39,118 nt of DNA. Source: Bacteroidales bacterium. GTDB taxonomy: Bacteria; Bacteroidota; Bacteroidia; Bacteroidales; F082. Under the pieces are notes generated by a model that worked only from the letters and a program-made list of their open reading frames with translations, ran no database searches and was not told where the DNA came from. The position numbers were made by a program, and so were the translations under genes. The stretch covers positions 1-39,118 of the forward strand of contig JAKSNC010000017.1 in NCBI GenBank assembly GCA_024400195.1, given 5' to 3'. Below, in pieces: positions 32,052-39,118 of this stretch (position 1 is the first letter of the stretch; the number at the start of each line of letters is the position of its first letter).

Positions 32052-33602
32052 CTACTCAACAATCCACTTGTCGATATTTCTGCATTCCGTGCTGAAGTTC
32101 ACGCCGATTTTGATGATATTTCTTTCGTCCTTTGCAAATGGTTCGGCGTAACCTTTTTCATTGATTTGCGTCAACGCCTCTTCAGCCGATTTGTTGAATT
32201 TGAATTCAAAAATGTAGATATAATCTTTTGTTTTAACCGTCATATCCATGCGGCCCTTGTTGGTATGAGTTTCAATATCAACGTAATAGCCGCAGAGAGA
32301 AGTGAGGATGAACATCACGCTTTGGAAATGGCGTTCCTGTTCGGGCTCGAGTTCGTAGGGACACGCGCTAAGAAACGACTGCAGTCTTTCCATAAAGTCC
32401 TCGATATTTCCTTCGCGCAGCGAGCGCACAAAACGCCTTATCTCAAAACCGGAATCGACTTCATCGACATTCGTATAGCTCGGAATGAGGAAACGCACAA
32501 AGCCCTGTTTCACTTCCTGATTTGGAAAACCCAGAAGATAAAGACCGAATTCCCTGTCGTAACCCTTTATCGTCAGATAACCGCTCTGATAAATCACCGG
32601 CAGCGGGTTTGTCGAAGCAATATCGACGCTGTTCAAAACATCGCTCACGACTTCCTCTTTCTCTATTCTCGACAAATCGTACTGATGATGTTTGAGAAGT
32701 TCGACAAGATACGTCGGAGTGCCCGTCTCGAACCAATAATAGTCAATTTTATTATTAACGAAGGCGTTAAGCAGGCTGAAAGGATTATAGACGCCGGGCA
32801 AATCTTCTTCACAAAAATGATAGCCGTCATAGTTCTCGCGAAGCGCGGCGTATGCCTCGTCAATAGTCATCTTTTGGGCGGAAGCTAATTCCGACACTTC
32901 GATCTTGAAATTTTTACGGAGTTCATCTTCCGTTATGCCGCAGATGTCGAAATACTGCGGAAGCATTGAGAGGTCGCGGAGATTGTTCAGATCGCTGAAG
33001 ACGCTCACTTTGCCGAACTTCGTCACGCCGGTGAGGAACGCGAACCTGATGCAGCCGTCCATCGATTTCAGAGCTCCGTAGAAGCCTTTCAGAGTGGCGC
33101 GGTAGGCATCTTGAAGTTCCACGTTTCCAATGGCTTGAAGTAATGGTTTATCATATTCGTCAACGAGAATCACCACTTGGCGGCCGGTTTTCTCGTAGGC
33201 CAAACGTATCACTTGTGTGAAACGTTCCTCAATGCTGCGGTTACGATATGTGTCACCGTACTTTGACTCCCACTGTTCAAGATGTTTGTTCAGTTCGGCC
33301 TCAAGACCGGTTTTATCCTTATAGTTACGGGTGTTTAAATCCAAATGAAGCACGGGATATTCTGTCCAATCGTGTTCCAACTTTTCTATCGCAAGGTCTT
33401 TAAAAAGTTCGCGTTTCCCTAAGAAATACGACTCTAAAGTATTGAGCAGCAGACTCTTTCCAAAACGGCGCGGACGAGAAAGGAAATAATATTTTCCTTC
33501 ACTGACAAGTTTAAAGACGATGGCTGTTTTGTCAACGTATTTAAAATTCTTGTTTCTCAAGTCCTCGAAGCTCTGTATGCCGATTGGAAGTTTCTGTCCC
33601 AT
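32052..33602 (-). CDS. AAA-ATPase-like / PD-(D/E)XK nuclease family protein (DUF1703 type), copy 2
   Basis: A 516-residue paralogue of the 6500-8077 protein. It has the family N-terminus (LPIGIQSFEDLRNKNFKYVDKT), Walker A-like SRPRRFGKS (42-50), Walker B VVILVDEYD (D148, E149), the FAFLTGVTKFGKVSVFSDLNN segment typical of the family, and a C-terminal nuclease core GRMDMTVKTKDYIYIFEFKF (D453, E466, K468) followed by LTQINEKGYAEPF. Both active sites look intact. Sequence differs widely from copy 1, so they represent different subfamilies. The BatA-type gene starts 2 bases downstream, so the two probably share a transcript. Heptamer repeats lie just upstream of its promoter. Function of the family is not established. 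Confidence 0.9.
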   Translation of the reverse strand: MGQKLPIGIQSFEDLRNKNFKYVDKTAIVFKLVSEGKYYFLSRPRRFGKSLLLNTLESYFLGKRELFKDLAIEKLEHDWTEYPVLHLDLNTRNYKDKTGLEAELNKHLEQWESKYGDTYRNRSIEERFTQVIRLAYEKTGRQVVILVDEYDKPLLQAIGNVELQDAYRATLKGFYGALKSMDGCIRFAFLTGVTKFGKVSVFSDLNNLRDLSMLPQYFDICGITEDELRKNFKIEVSELASAQKMTIDEAYAALRENYDGYHFCEEDLPGVYNPFSLLNAFVNNKIDYYWFETGTPTYLVELLKHHQYDLSRIEKEEVVSDVLNSVDIASTNPLPVIYQSGYLTIKGYDREFGLYLLGFPNQEVKQGFVRFLIPSYTNVDEVDSGFEIRRFVRSLREGNIEDFMERLQSFLSACPYELEPEQERHFQSVMFILTSLCGYYVDIETHTNKGRMDMTVKTKDYIYIFEFKFNKSAEEALTQINEKGYAEPFAKDERNIIKIGVNFSTECRNIDKWIVE

Positions 33603-33628
33603 AACCCTTTATCTCATTTTTTGATGTG

Positions 33629-33636
33629 CAAAGTTA
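33629..33636 (-). promoter_or_regulatory. -7 promoter element TAACTTTG of the AAA/nuclease copy 2 gene
   Basis: The minus strand reads TAACTTTG 27 bases before the ATG at 33602. A GAATTTA heptamer array (33643-33677) covers the region where the -33 element should lie. Confidence 0.7.
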
Positions 33637-33642
33637 CGAAAA

Positions 33643-33677
33643 GAATTTAGAATTTAGAATTTGGAATTTAGAATTTA
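33643..33677. repeat. tandem heptamer repeat GAATTTA (5 copies)
   Basis: Five consecutive heptamers (GAATTTA, one copy GAATTTG) directly upstream of the promoter of AAA/nuclease copy 2. Unit length matches the other heptamer arrays although the sequence differs. Confidence 0.95.
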
Positions 33678-33734
33678 TCATGAACTCAACACCTGCGTCC
33701 GAAAACATATAATATCGCACTTCCAATCATCGAA

Positions 33735-33759
33735 AGTCAAAAGTCAAACTGTCAAATCG
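33735..33759 (+). repeat. short GTCAAAA/GTCAAATC tandem repeat ahead of marC
   Basis: Imperfect units AAGTCAA, AAGTCAAACT, GTCAAATCG. It belongs to the GTCAAA family and ends about 11 bases before the -7 element of the marC-like gene. Confidence 0.7.
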
Positions 33760-33769
33760 AAAAAATGAT

Positions 33770-33777
33770 TATTTTTG
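33770..33777 (+). promoter_or_regulatory. -7 promoter element TATTTTTG of the marC-like gene
   Basis: TATTTTTG lies 39 bases before the ATG at 33817, with the GTCAAA repeat occupying the -33 region. Confidence 0.6.
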
Positions 33778-33816
33778 CACGTTTTATTTCATCAGTGAAA
33801 CTAAACCACTAAAACC

Positions 33817-34398
33817 ATGAATATCAGCTTAATACAAATCTTCAGTGCGTTCATTGTTTTGTTCGCCATCATTGACATCACAGGTTCGATTCCCATTTTT
33901 CTCTCACTCAAAAACCAAGGAAGGAAAATCCGTGCACTCCAGGCCTGCTTAGTCTCGCTCGGTATATTTCTAATCTTCTTTTTCCTCGGAGACGCTCTTC
34001 TCAACCTCTTCGGTGTTGATGTTCAATCATTTGCTGTTGCCGGTTCCATCGTACTCTTCATCCTTGCGCTTGAAATGATTCTCGGCATAGAGATTTTCAG
34101 GAACGAGGAAGGCTCGTCCAATTCGTCCGTTGTGCCGATAGCATTTCCTCTGATAGCCGGTCCGGGAGCCCTCACGACAGTCATATCGCTCAAAGCGGAA
34201 TACGCCGGTATCAACATCCTTATCGGATTGGGAATCAACCTTATAATCGACTTCATCGTGCTTCGCTACATCCATAAGATGGAGAATTTACTCGGCGGTA
34301 CATTCATCATCATACTCAGAAAATTCTTCGGCGTCATCCTGATGGCGATGGCCGTAAAACTGTTCACCACGAACCTTGACGCGATGTTAGGAAATTAG
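33817..34398 (+). CDS. MarC-family integral membrane protein
   Basis: A 193-residue inner-membrane protein with about six hydrophobic segments. The family motifs are visible: FAIIDITGSIPIFLSL in the first third, the paired AVAGSIVLFILALEMILG, and PIAFPLIAGPGALTTVISL, typical of the second repeat of MarC (UPF0056) proteins. Biological role is unclear; a former link to multiple antibiotic resistance was not upheld for MarC in E. coli. It has its own promoter; the next gene has its promoter overlapping the marC stop. Confidence 0.9.
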   Translation: MNISLIQIFSAFIVLFAIIDITGSIPIFLSLKNQGRKIRALQACLVSLGIFLIFFFLGDALLNLFGVDVQSFAVAGSIVLFILALEMILGIEIFRNEEGSSNSSVVPIAFPLIAGPGALTTVISLKAEYAGINILIGLGINLIIDFIVLRYIHKMENLLGGTFIIILRKFFGVILMAMAVKLFTTNLDAMLGN

Positions 34399-34406
34399 TA
34401 TCTTTG
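34399..34406 (+). promoter_or_regulatory. -7 promoter element TATCTTTG of the prohibitin-like gene
   Basis: TATCTTTG begins at the base after the marC stop codon and lies 25 bases before the next ATG; -33 therefore lies in the marC coding sequence. Confidence 0.7.
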
Positions 34407-34430
34407 CGCAAATTTTAAAATCAATCAGTT

Positions 34431-35279
34431 ATGGAATACACACAGAACAACAACGACAACGGAAACATGAAGAAATACATTCCGTGGATGGTTACCATCG
34501 GGGCAGTGTTGCTGCTCATCATATTCTGGAACCGCATCAGCGTAACGATTCCCGCAGGTCACGGCGGAGTGCTTTTCAGAATGTTCGGCGGCGGCGTCGA
34601 TACGGAACACACATACGACGAAGGCTTCCACTTCATCGCGCCGTGGAACACGATGAATATCTACGAGACTCGTCAACAGGAGACTTCGGAAGACATGAGT
34701 GCGCTGTCATCCAACGGCCTTGAGATAAAAATTGAGTTCTCGACATGGTATCAGCCCAAATGGGAAGAACTCGGAACGCTTCACGCCAAGATAGGCACCA
34801 ACTACCTTAACCGCGTGGTCATCCCGGCAATGCGTTCCGCAGCAAGAAGCGTCGTCGGACGTTACACGCCCGAGCAGATTTATTCGACCAGACGCGACGC
34901 CATTCAGGAAGAAATTTTTGAAGAAACGAAGAAACTCTTGGACGAAAAACACGTCCAGCTCAATCAAGTCCTCATTCGTTCCGTGACACTTCCTCCGACC
35001 ATCAAGGCGGCCATCGAGAGCAAGCTCAAACAAGAACAGGAAGCCCTCGAATACGAGTTCAAACTCCAGAAAGCACAACAGGAAGCCGAGCGCCAGCGCG
35101 TCGAAGCCGAAGGAAAAGCCAACGCCAACAACATCGTGAGCGCGTCCATCAACGACAGGATTCTGCGCGAGAAAGGCATCGAGGCGACACTGAAACTCGC
35201 CGACTCGCCAAACAGCAAAATCGTCATCGTGGGAAACAGCAAGGACGGAATGCCGCTCATTCTCGGAGACCTCAAATAG
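34431..35279 (+). CDS. prohibitin-like SPFH-domain membrane protein
   Basis: A 282-residue protein with one N-terminal membrane span (about 16-34, MVTIGAVLLLIIFW) and an SPFH/prohibitin domain (about 38-215: VTIPAGHGGVLFRMFGGG, GFHFIAPWNTMNIYETRQQ, NRVVIPAMRSAARSVVGRYT, QLNQVLIRSVTLPPTIKAAIESKL). A coiled-coil with heptads (about 195-245, KQEQEALEYEFKLQKAQQEAERQRVEAEGKA) follows. Such proteins form large ring or cage assemblies that organise membrane proteases or lipid domains; bacterial relatives include HflC/HflK and QmcA. Partner here unknown. The smpB gene begins 12 bases after it, so cotranscription is likely. Confidence 0.9.
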   Translation: MEYTQNNNDNGNMKKYIPWMVTIGAVLLLIIFWNRISVTIPAGHGGVLFRMFGGGVDTEHTYDEGFHFIAPWNTMNIYETRQQETSEDMSALSSNGLEIKIEFSTWYQPKWEELGTLHAKIGTNYLNRVVIPAMRSAARSVVGRYTPEQIYSTRRDAIQEEIFEETKKLLDEKHVQLNQVLIRSVTLPPTIKAAIESKLKQEQEALEYEFKLQKAQQEAERQRVEAEGKANANNIVSASINDRILREKGIEATLKLADSPNSKIVIVGNSKDGMPLILGDLK

Positions 35280-35291
35280 GGTTAGACACAA

Positions 35292-35747
35292 ATGGGAAAA
35301 GACAAGAACATATCGACGATAAGAATTAAGAACAAACGCGCGTCGTTTGAGTATTTCCTGCTCGACAAACTCGTCGCGGGCATCGCGCTTACCGGCACCG
35401 AGATAAAGAGCATCCGCGCCGGCAAAGCCAACTTGTCCGACTCGTACTGCGTCTTCAAGGGAAACGAGATGTTCGTCGTAGGAATGCATATCTCGGAATA
35501 CGAGAACGGCACGTACAACAACCACGACCCGAAACGCGACCGCAAACTTCTCCTCACAAAAAAGGAACTGAGGAAGATGAAGTCGAAAGTAAACGAAAAA
35601 GGCCTCACCATCGTACCCGTCGTGATGTTCATCAACGGAAACGGACTCGCGAAGTTGGAAATAGCCCTCGCCAAGGGAAAACACTACTTCGACAAGCGCG
35701 AATCGCTCAAAGAGAAACAGACAAAACGTGAAATGGAAAGATATTAA
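35292..35747 (+). CDS. smpB: SsrA-binding protein SmpB
   Basis: A 151-residue RNA-binding protein that delivers tmRNA to stalled ribosomes for trans-translation. Family motifs are present: NKRASFEYFLLDKLVAGIALTGTEIKSIR, the SYCVFKGNEMFVVGMHISEY strand, HDPKRDRKLLLTKKEL, and the C-terminal basic tail (KGKHYFDKRESLKEKQTKREMERY) that enters the mRNA channel. Length is normal. It sits in a run with short spacings: prohibitin-like (12 bases before), thioredoxin-like (12 bases after) and beta-helix lipoprotein genes. The tmRNA gene (ssrA) is not in the window. Confidence 0.96.
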   Translation: MGKDKNISTIRIKNKRASFEYFLLDKLVAGIALTGTEIKSIRAGKANLSDSYCVFKGNEMFVVGMHISEYENGTYNNHDPKRDRKLLLTKKELRKMKSKVNEKGLTIVPVVMFINGNGLAKLEIALAKGKHYFDKRESLKEKQTKREMERY

Positions 35748-35759
35748 AACATCAGAATC

Positions 35760-36281
35760 ATGAAAAAAATACTATTTCTGTCATTTTTGGCAATGATTGC
35801 CATCGCAAAGACGACGGCACAGGAAATCAAATGGATGGACATCACCGAAGCCGAAAAAAGGTGCAAGGAGAATCCGAAACAAATATTCATCGACGTCTAT
35901 ACCGACTGGTGCGGATGGTGCAAACGCATGGACAGCCAGACGTTTTCCAAACCAGAAGTGGCAAAATATATGAACGAGACGTTCTACTGCGTGAAACTCG
36001 ATGCCGAAAGTACAAAAACGATACGCTTCAACGGCACGGACTTCACTCCCGGCGAACAAAAAGCCAACTCAAAAAGAAACCCTGTCCACATGCTCGCCGC
36101 TACCCTACTGCAAGGAAACATGTCATACCCGTCGTACGTCTTCCTCACTCCGAATAACGAAGTGATAACAGTAGTAAAAGGCTTCAGAGAAGCATCCGAG
36201 ATGCTCAACATATTGAAGTATATCGGCACCGACGCCTATAAGACGCAGACGCCGGAAGAATTTATCGAAAAAAACAAGTAG
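35760..36281 (+). CDS. exported thioredoxin-like protein with CGWC motif
   Basis: A 173-residue protein with an N-terminal signal peptide (MKKILFLSFLAMIAIAKTTA, cleaved near residue 20) and a thioredoxin-like fold. The active-site motif is FIDVYTDWCGWCKRMDSQTF (C51 and C54), as in the Thioredoxin_7 subgroup often found in periplasmic Bacteroidota proteins, and a late cis-proline segment MSYPSYVFLTPN is present. It probably reduces or isomerises disulfides of envelope proteins. It starts 12 bases after smpB and ends 3 bases before the following lipoprotein gene, so all three are likely cotranscribed. Confidence 0.87.
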   Translation: MKKILFLSFLAMIAIAKTTAQEIKWMDITEAEKRCKENPKQIFIDVYTDWCGWCKRMDSQTFSKPEVAKYMNETFYCVKLDAESTKTIRFNGTDFTPGEQKANSKRNPVHMLAATLLQGNMSYPSYVFLTPNNEVITVVKGFREASEMLNILKYIGTDAYKTQTPEEFIEKNK

Positions 36282-36284
36282 TCA

Positions 36285-37733
36285 ATGCGGCGCGTAACCT
36301 TCATCATCACAGCCATCATCTTGATTATCAGTTCCTGTAAGAAAGAAAAGAACTTCAGCGGGGACTCATCGTTAAGACTTGCATTTTCGACAGACACGGT
36401 AACATTCGACACCGTTTTCACCGCGATAGGCTCTGCAACGAAGAAGTTGATGGTATATAACAGAAACGGCGACGACCTCAAGATTGGCAGCATCAGACTG
36501 AAAAACGGTTCGTCATCAGTGTTCAGCATCAATGTTGACGGTCACGCAGGACATTCATTCAACGACGTCGAGATTCTAAACGACGACAGCCTCTACATCT
36601 TCGTAAAGGCGACGATAGACCCGAACAAAGGAAGCAATCCCTTCCTTGTTGAAGACGAACTCATCTTCAGCACCAACGGCAACGAACAAAAAGTCCTTTT
36701 GACGGCATACGGACAGAACGCCATCTACATAGTGGCAGACCAGACCGTCGGGTCGTTTCCAAAATTCAAAATTGTGGCCGACAGCCTTCAGGAAACGCAT
36801 TGGACTGCGGAAAAGCCCTACGTCATCTACGGTTACGCCCTCATTGACAGCTACGGCACGCTCGTCATCGAACCCGGGACGCGCATCTACATACATAACG
36901 GCGGAGGCATCTGGGCATACAGCGAAGGACAGCTCATCATCGATGGGACCCTCGAAAACCCAGTCACGATACAGGGCGACAGATTGGAACACTCATACGA
37001 CGACGAGGCCGGACAATGGGACCGCATCTGGCTCATGGAAGCGCGACAAAACTGCGGTCACAGCATCAACAACGCCATAATAAAGAACGGATTCATTGGT
37101 ATTCAGGCGGAACGTTTCGTGAAAAACAACTACGAATTTCTCAATATAACGAACACTGTCATCGACAACATGTCGGGAATGGGCATTTACACAAACCTCT
37201 ACAGCGCATATATCGGCAACGTCAGCATCCGCCACTGCGGACAATACGCCATGGCTCTTACCGGCGGAGGTTCTTACGTCGTCGGACACTCCACTATCGC
37301 CAACAACTGGGCCGGAACCATCAGGAACACGCCGTCGCTGTATTTCGACAACCTTTATTACAACGCGGAAGACGGCAACTACTACCCCATCGACTTCGAC
37401 TTCACGATGAACAACAGCATCGTCTATGGAAACCTCGCCGACGAGTTCAAGACGGACTTTTACAAGGAAGCGGCCACCGACACATCGTACAAATTCAACA
37501 ACTGCATCATCAGGACGAAGAGAAAGTCTCAAGAAGAAATATTCTCAGAATGTCTGTTCAACAAAGACCCGATGTTCACTGATTATAACCTCGGAGACCT
37601 TCACCCCGACAGTCTCTCACCGGCAATAGGCTTCGGCAATCCGTCATACGCAATCGGAGATTTACAGTTCGATATAGAAGGAACTTCACGTTCAACAAGA
37701 GCCGACGCAGGATGTTTGCAAAGTAAGTTTTGA
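36285..37733 (+). CDS. lipoprotein with right-handed beta-helix repeats
   Basis: A 482-residue lipoprotein: the signal sequence ends in the lipobox IISSC (C18). Residues about 30-140 form a beta-sandwich-like region (LAFSTDTVTFDTVFTAIGSATKKLMVYN), which resembles an N-terminal DUF-type domain common in Bacteroidota surface lipoproteins. From about 165 onward repeated short strands (GTLVIEPGTRIYIHNGGGIWAYSEGQLIIDGTLENPVTIQGDR, INNAIIKNGFIGIQ, ITNTVIDNMSGMGIYT) indicate a parallel beta-helix with Asn/Gly turns, as in pectate-lyase-like and polymer-forming surface proteins. It may act on, or bind, a polysaccharide; function unproven. The TGA stop is part of a TTTTGACA repeat. Confidence 0.82.
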   Translation: MRRVTFIITAIILIISSCKKEKNFSGDSSLRLAFSTDTVTFDTVFTAIGSATKKLMVYNRNGDDLKIGSIRLKNGSSSVFSINVDGHAGHSFNDVEILNDDSLYIFVKATIDPNKGSNPFLVEDELIFSTNGNEQKVLLTAYGQNAIYIVADQTVGSFPKFKIVADSLQETHWTAEKPYVIYGYALIDSYGTLVIEPGTRIYIHNGGGIWAYSEGQLIIDGTLENPVTIQGDRLEHSYDDEAGQWDRIWLMEARQNCGHSINNAIIKNGFIGIQAERFVKNNYEFLNITNTVIDNMSGMGIYTNLYSAYIGNVSIRHCGQYAMALTGGGSYVVGHSTIANNWAGTIRNTPSLYFDNLYYNAEDGNYYPIDFDFTMNNSIVYGNLADEFKTDFYKEAATDTSYKFNNCIIRTKRKSQEEIFSECLFNKDPMFTDYNLGDLHPDSLSPAIGFGNPSYAIGDLQFDIEGTSRSTRADAGCLQSKF

Positions 37734-37759
37734 CATTTTGACATTTTGATATTTTGACG
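37728..37759 (+). repeat. tandem octamer repeat TTTTGACA (4 copies)
   Basis: Four consecutive 8-base units TTTTGACA, TTTTGACA, TTTTGATA, TTTTGACG. The first unit contains the TGA stop (37731-37733) of the beta-helix lipoprotein gene. Confidence 0.92.
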
Positions 37760-37819
37760 ATTAGATAATTTGACATGGATTGTGGATGTTTTGCCCAAAT
37801 ATCGGATGTGACAATTTTA

Positions 37820-37827
37820 TAGTTTTG
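37820..37827 (+). promoter_or_regulatory. -7 promoter element TAGTTTTG of the DUF362 gene
   Basis: TAGTTTTG lies 26 bases before the ATG at 37854. A TTTTG at 37789-37793 is a candidate -33 element although the spacing is a little long. Confidence 0.55.
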
Positions 37828-37853
37828 TAATTATTGTAAACAAACATTAAATC

Positions 37854-38873
37854 ATGAGAAAGTACATTTATTTATTGATGGCATTGCTTTGTGCGGCATC
37901 AATCATCAGTTGCGGAACCGCTACCAAGCCTGAAGCGGAGGCGCAAAAAACCGACGACAAATCGGTAGTTTATTTCATTGAAGAGATTACACCTGAGAAT
38001 CTCGTAAAGATTTACAATGCTCTCGGTATCAAGGCTGAAGGAAACGTCGCCGTGAAGATAAGCACCGGTGAGGCCGGAGGTCACAACTACCTAAAGCCTG
38101 AACTTATCGGACAGCTTGTCAACTCAGTCAACGGAACCATCGTGGAGTGCAACACAGCTTACGCCGGCAAACGCATGAAGACCGAAGACCATTGGCAGAC
38201 CATTGAGGACCACGGTTTCACAAAAATTGCCAAGGTCGATATTCTGGATGCCGAAGGTGAGTTTGAGATTCCGGTCGTCGATACAACGTGGATTAAGCAC
38301 GACATCGTGGGTTCTCATCTTGCCAACTACGACTTTATGATTAACCTCGCTCATTTCAAGGGGCACGGCATGGGAGGCTTCGGCGGCGTGTTGAAAAACG
38401 CATCCATCGGTGTGGCCTCTATCAATGGAAAGACCTATATCCACACTGCGGGCAAAGCCGACAAAGTCGAAGACATTTGGGCGAACCTTCCTGAAGGATG
38501 GGATAAAACACCCGAGGGCAACGACCCGTTCATCGAATCGATGGCATCGGCTGCACAGGCTGTACACAACTACTTCATGGCAAAGAAAGGCATCGTCTAT
38601 ATCAATGTGATGAACAACATGTCAATCGATTGTGACTGCAGTTCCCACCCCGCTGATCCATTGCTCAAAGACAGAGGAATCTTAGCTTCGACTGATCCCG
38701 TAGCGTTGGACAAAGCCTGCCTCGACATCGTGTTCGGCATCACTCCGAGCGAAGGCGACGACAACGGCCCGTTAGTCGAGCGCATCAAACAGCGTCACGG
38801 AACGCACATCGTGGAACATGCTGCAGAGAATGAACTCGGCAATATGGAATACGAAATCGTAGTCATCAAGTGA
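37854..38873 (+). CDS. DUF362-domain lipoprotein
   Basis: A 339-residue exported lipoprotein: the signal sequence MRKYIYLLMALLCAASIISC ends in a lipobox (C20). The mature part matches the DUF362 pattern: ENLVKIYNALGI, AVKISTGEAGGHNYLKPELIGQLV, GTIVECNTAYAGKRMKTEDHW, LANYDFMINLAHFKGHGMGGFGGVLKNASIG, GIVYINVMNNMSIDCDC, and ASTDPVALDKACLD. Typical DUF362 proteins are cytoplasmic and many carry ferredoxin-type cysteine clusters; this one has a short DCDC pair and is exported, which is unusual. Function unknown, possibly redox or metal linked. It ends in TGA inside a TTTGAC repeat. Confidence 0.85.
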   Translation: MRKYIYLLMALLCAASIISCGTATKPEAEAQKTDDKSVVYFIEEITPENLVKIYNALGIKAEGNVAVKISTGEAGGHNYLKPELIGQLVNSVNGTIVECNTAYAGKRMKTEDHWQTIEDHGFTKIAKVDILDAEGEFEIPVVDTTWIKHDIVGSHLANYDFMINLAHFKGHGMGGFGGVLKNASIGVASINGKTYIHTAGKADKVEDIWANLPEGWDKTPEGNDPFIESMASAAQAVHNYFMAKKGIVYINVMNNMSIDCDCSSHPADPLLKDRGILASTDPVALDKACLDIVFGITPSEGDDNGPLVERIKQRHGTHIVEHAAENELGNMEYEIVVIK

Positions 38874-39118
38874 TTTGACCTTTTGACGATTTGACCTTTT
38901 GACGATTCGACGATTTGACTTTCTTGACTTTCTTGACTTTTTGACCTTTCTTTACTTTCTTAACCCTTCGAACCTTTTGGACCGTGAACCATTTAAGGTT
39001 TAAGGTCAAAAAACATTTCGCATTACGAATTACGAATTAAACCATTGACTTCTTAGCGAGCAATCCTGACTTTGACAGCTTAAATTTAGATTCTCTGTAA
39101 CTGATTCAAATTCAATTA
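38874..39118 (+). repeat. degenerate TTTTGACGA/TTCTTGACT tandem repeat and following non-coding tail
   Basis: About 90 bases (to roughly 38967) of imperfect 7-9-base units built on TTGAC (TTTGACC, TTTTGACGA, TTCTTGACT) begin at the DUF362 stop codon. Then come short AAGGTTT and ATTACGA heptamer pairs (38994-39004 and 39022-39040). The last 80 bases to the window end hold no gene I can support. The whole segment is a repeat-rich intergenic spacer. Confidence 0.75.

Noticed and set aside
34707-35684. A 325-codon minus-strand frame opposite the prohibitin-like and smpB genes
   Set aside because: It spans two well-supported plus-strand genes and is rich in F, V and L as expected of an antisense shadow.
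39040-39118. A possible minus-strand gene end entering from the right edge
   Set aside because: Short frames with LSKSGLLAKKSMV-like ends are broken by stops within 25 codons, so no gene can be supported.

Overview
This window looks like a chromosomal segment of a member of the order Bacteroidales (phylum Bacteroidota), probably uncultured. The evidence is the repeated TAnnTTTG-type -7 promoter element of that phylum 10-60 bases ahead of many starts, the general lack of purine-rich Shine-Dalgarno sequences, a secreted protein with a type IX secretion C-terminal sorting domain, a BatA-type membrane protein, and two genes of the AAA-ATPase-like/PD-(D/E)XK family that is abundant in this group. 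Most genes are ordinary housekeeping or envelope genes. A minority are accessory genes, and these sit beside short tandem repeats. The first 52 bases are a pure A run and are probably a contig-edge artefact.

Layout. 1-4.0 kb: a small membrane protein interrupted by an in-frame TGA, a TolC-like channel plus HlyD-like adaptor operon behind an operator-like array, and ferritin. 4.0-6.4 kb: a GNAT-like protein (minus), tRNA-Glu(TTC), and lipoate-protein ligase. 6.5-10.3 kb: an AAA/nuclease gene ending in a heptamer repeat, a triple choice-of-anchor-J type IX cargo protein, a terminator, and what looks like the deletion scar of a second AAA/nuclease cassette. 10.3-18.1 kb: alpha-2-macroglobulin lipoprotein with an intact CLEQ thioester motif followed by penicillin-binding protein 1C, the pairing known from Escherichia coli. 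18.2-21.35 kb: arginine decarboxylase followed by a Card1/Can2-like CARF nuclease. 21.35-24.6 kb (minus): purB and an MsbA-like ABC exporter. 24.7-26.4 kb: a truncated ORF6N protein, a DUF4160-DUF2442 pair and a very long perfect hairpin. 26.4-28.2 kb (minus): split transketolase. 28.4-29.1 kb (minus): a frameshifted polyvalent-protein kinase domain. 29.3-33.6 kb: an RluD-like pseudouridine synthase converging on, and overlapping, a BatA/VWA protein that is preceded by the second AAA/nuclease gene. 33.8-38.9 kb: MarC, a prohibitin-like SPFH protein, SmpB, a thioredoxin-like protein, a beta-helix lipoprotein and a DUF362 lipoprotein.

The most interesting points are: (1) a Card1-like cyclic-oligoadenylate-type nuclease with no CRISPR array or cas gene in the window, placed 30 bases behind speA; (2) a family of 7-, 8- and 9-base tandem repeats that repeatedly begin at stop codons or run into promoters; (3) an apparent scar at 10.16-10.25 kb, where the upstream leader and the downstream element of the 6.5-kb AAA/nuclease gene are joined without the gene; (4) two probable gene breaks, an in-frame TGA and a single-base frameshift. 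All family names are assigned by reading motifs by eye; no database search was possible.
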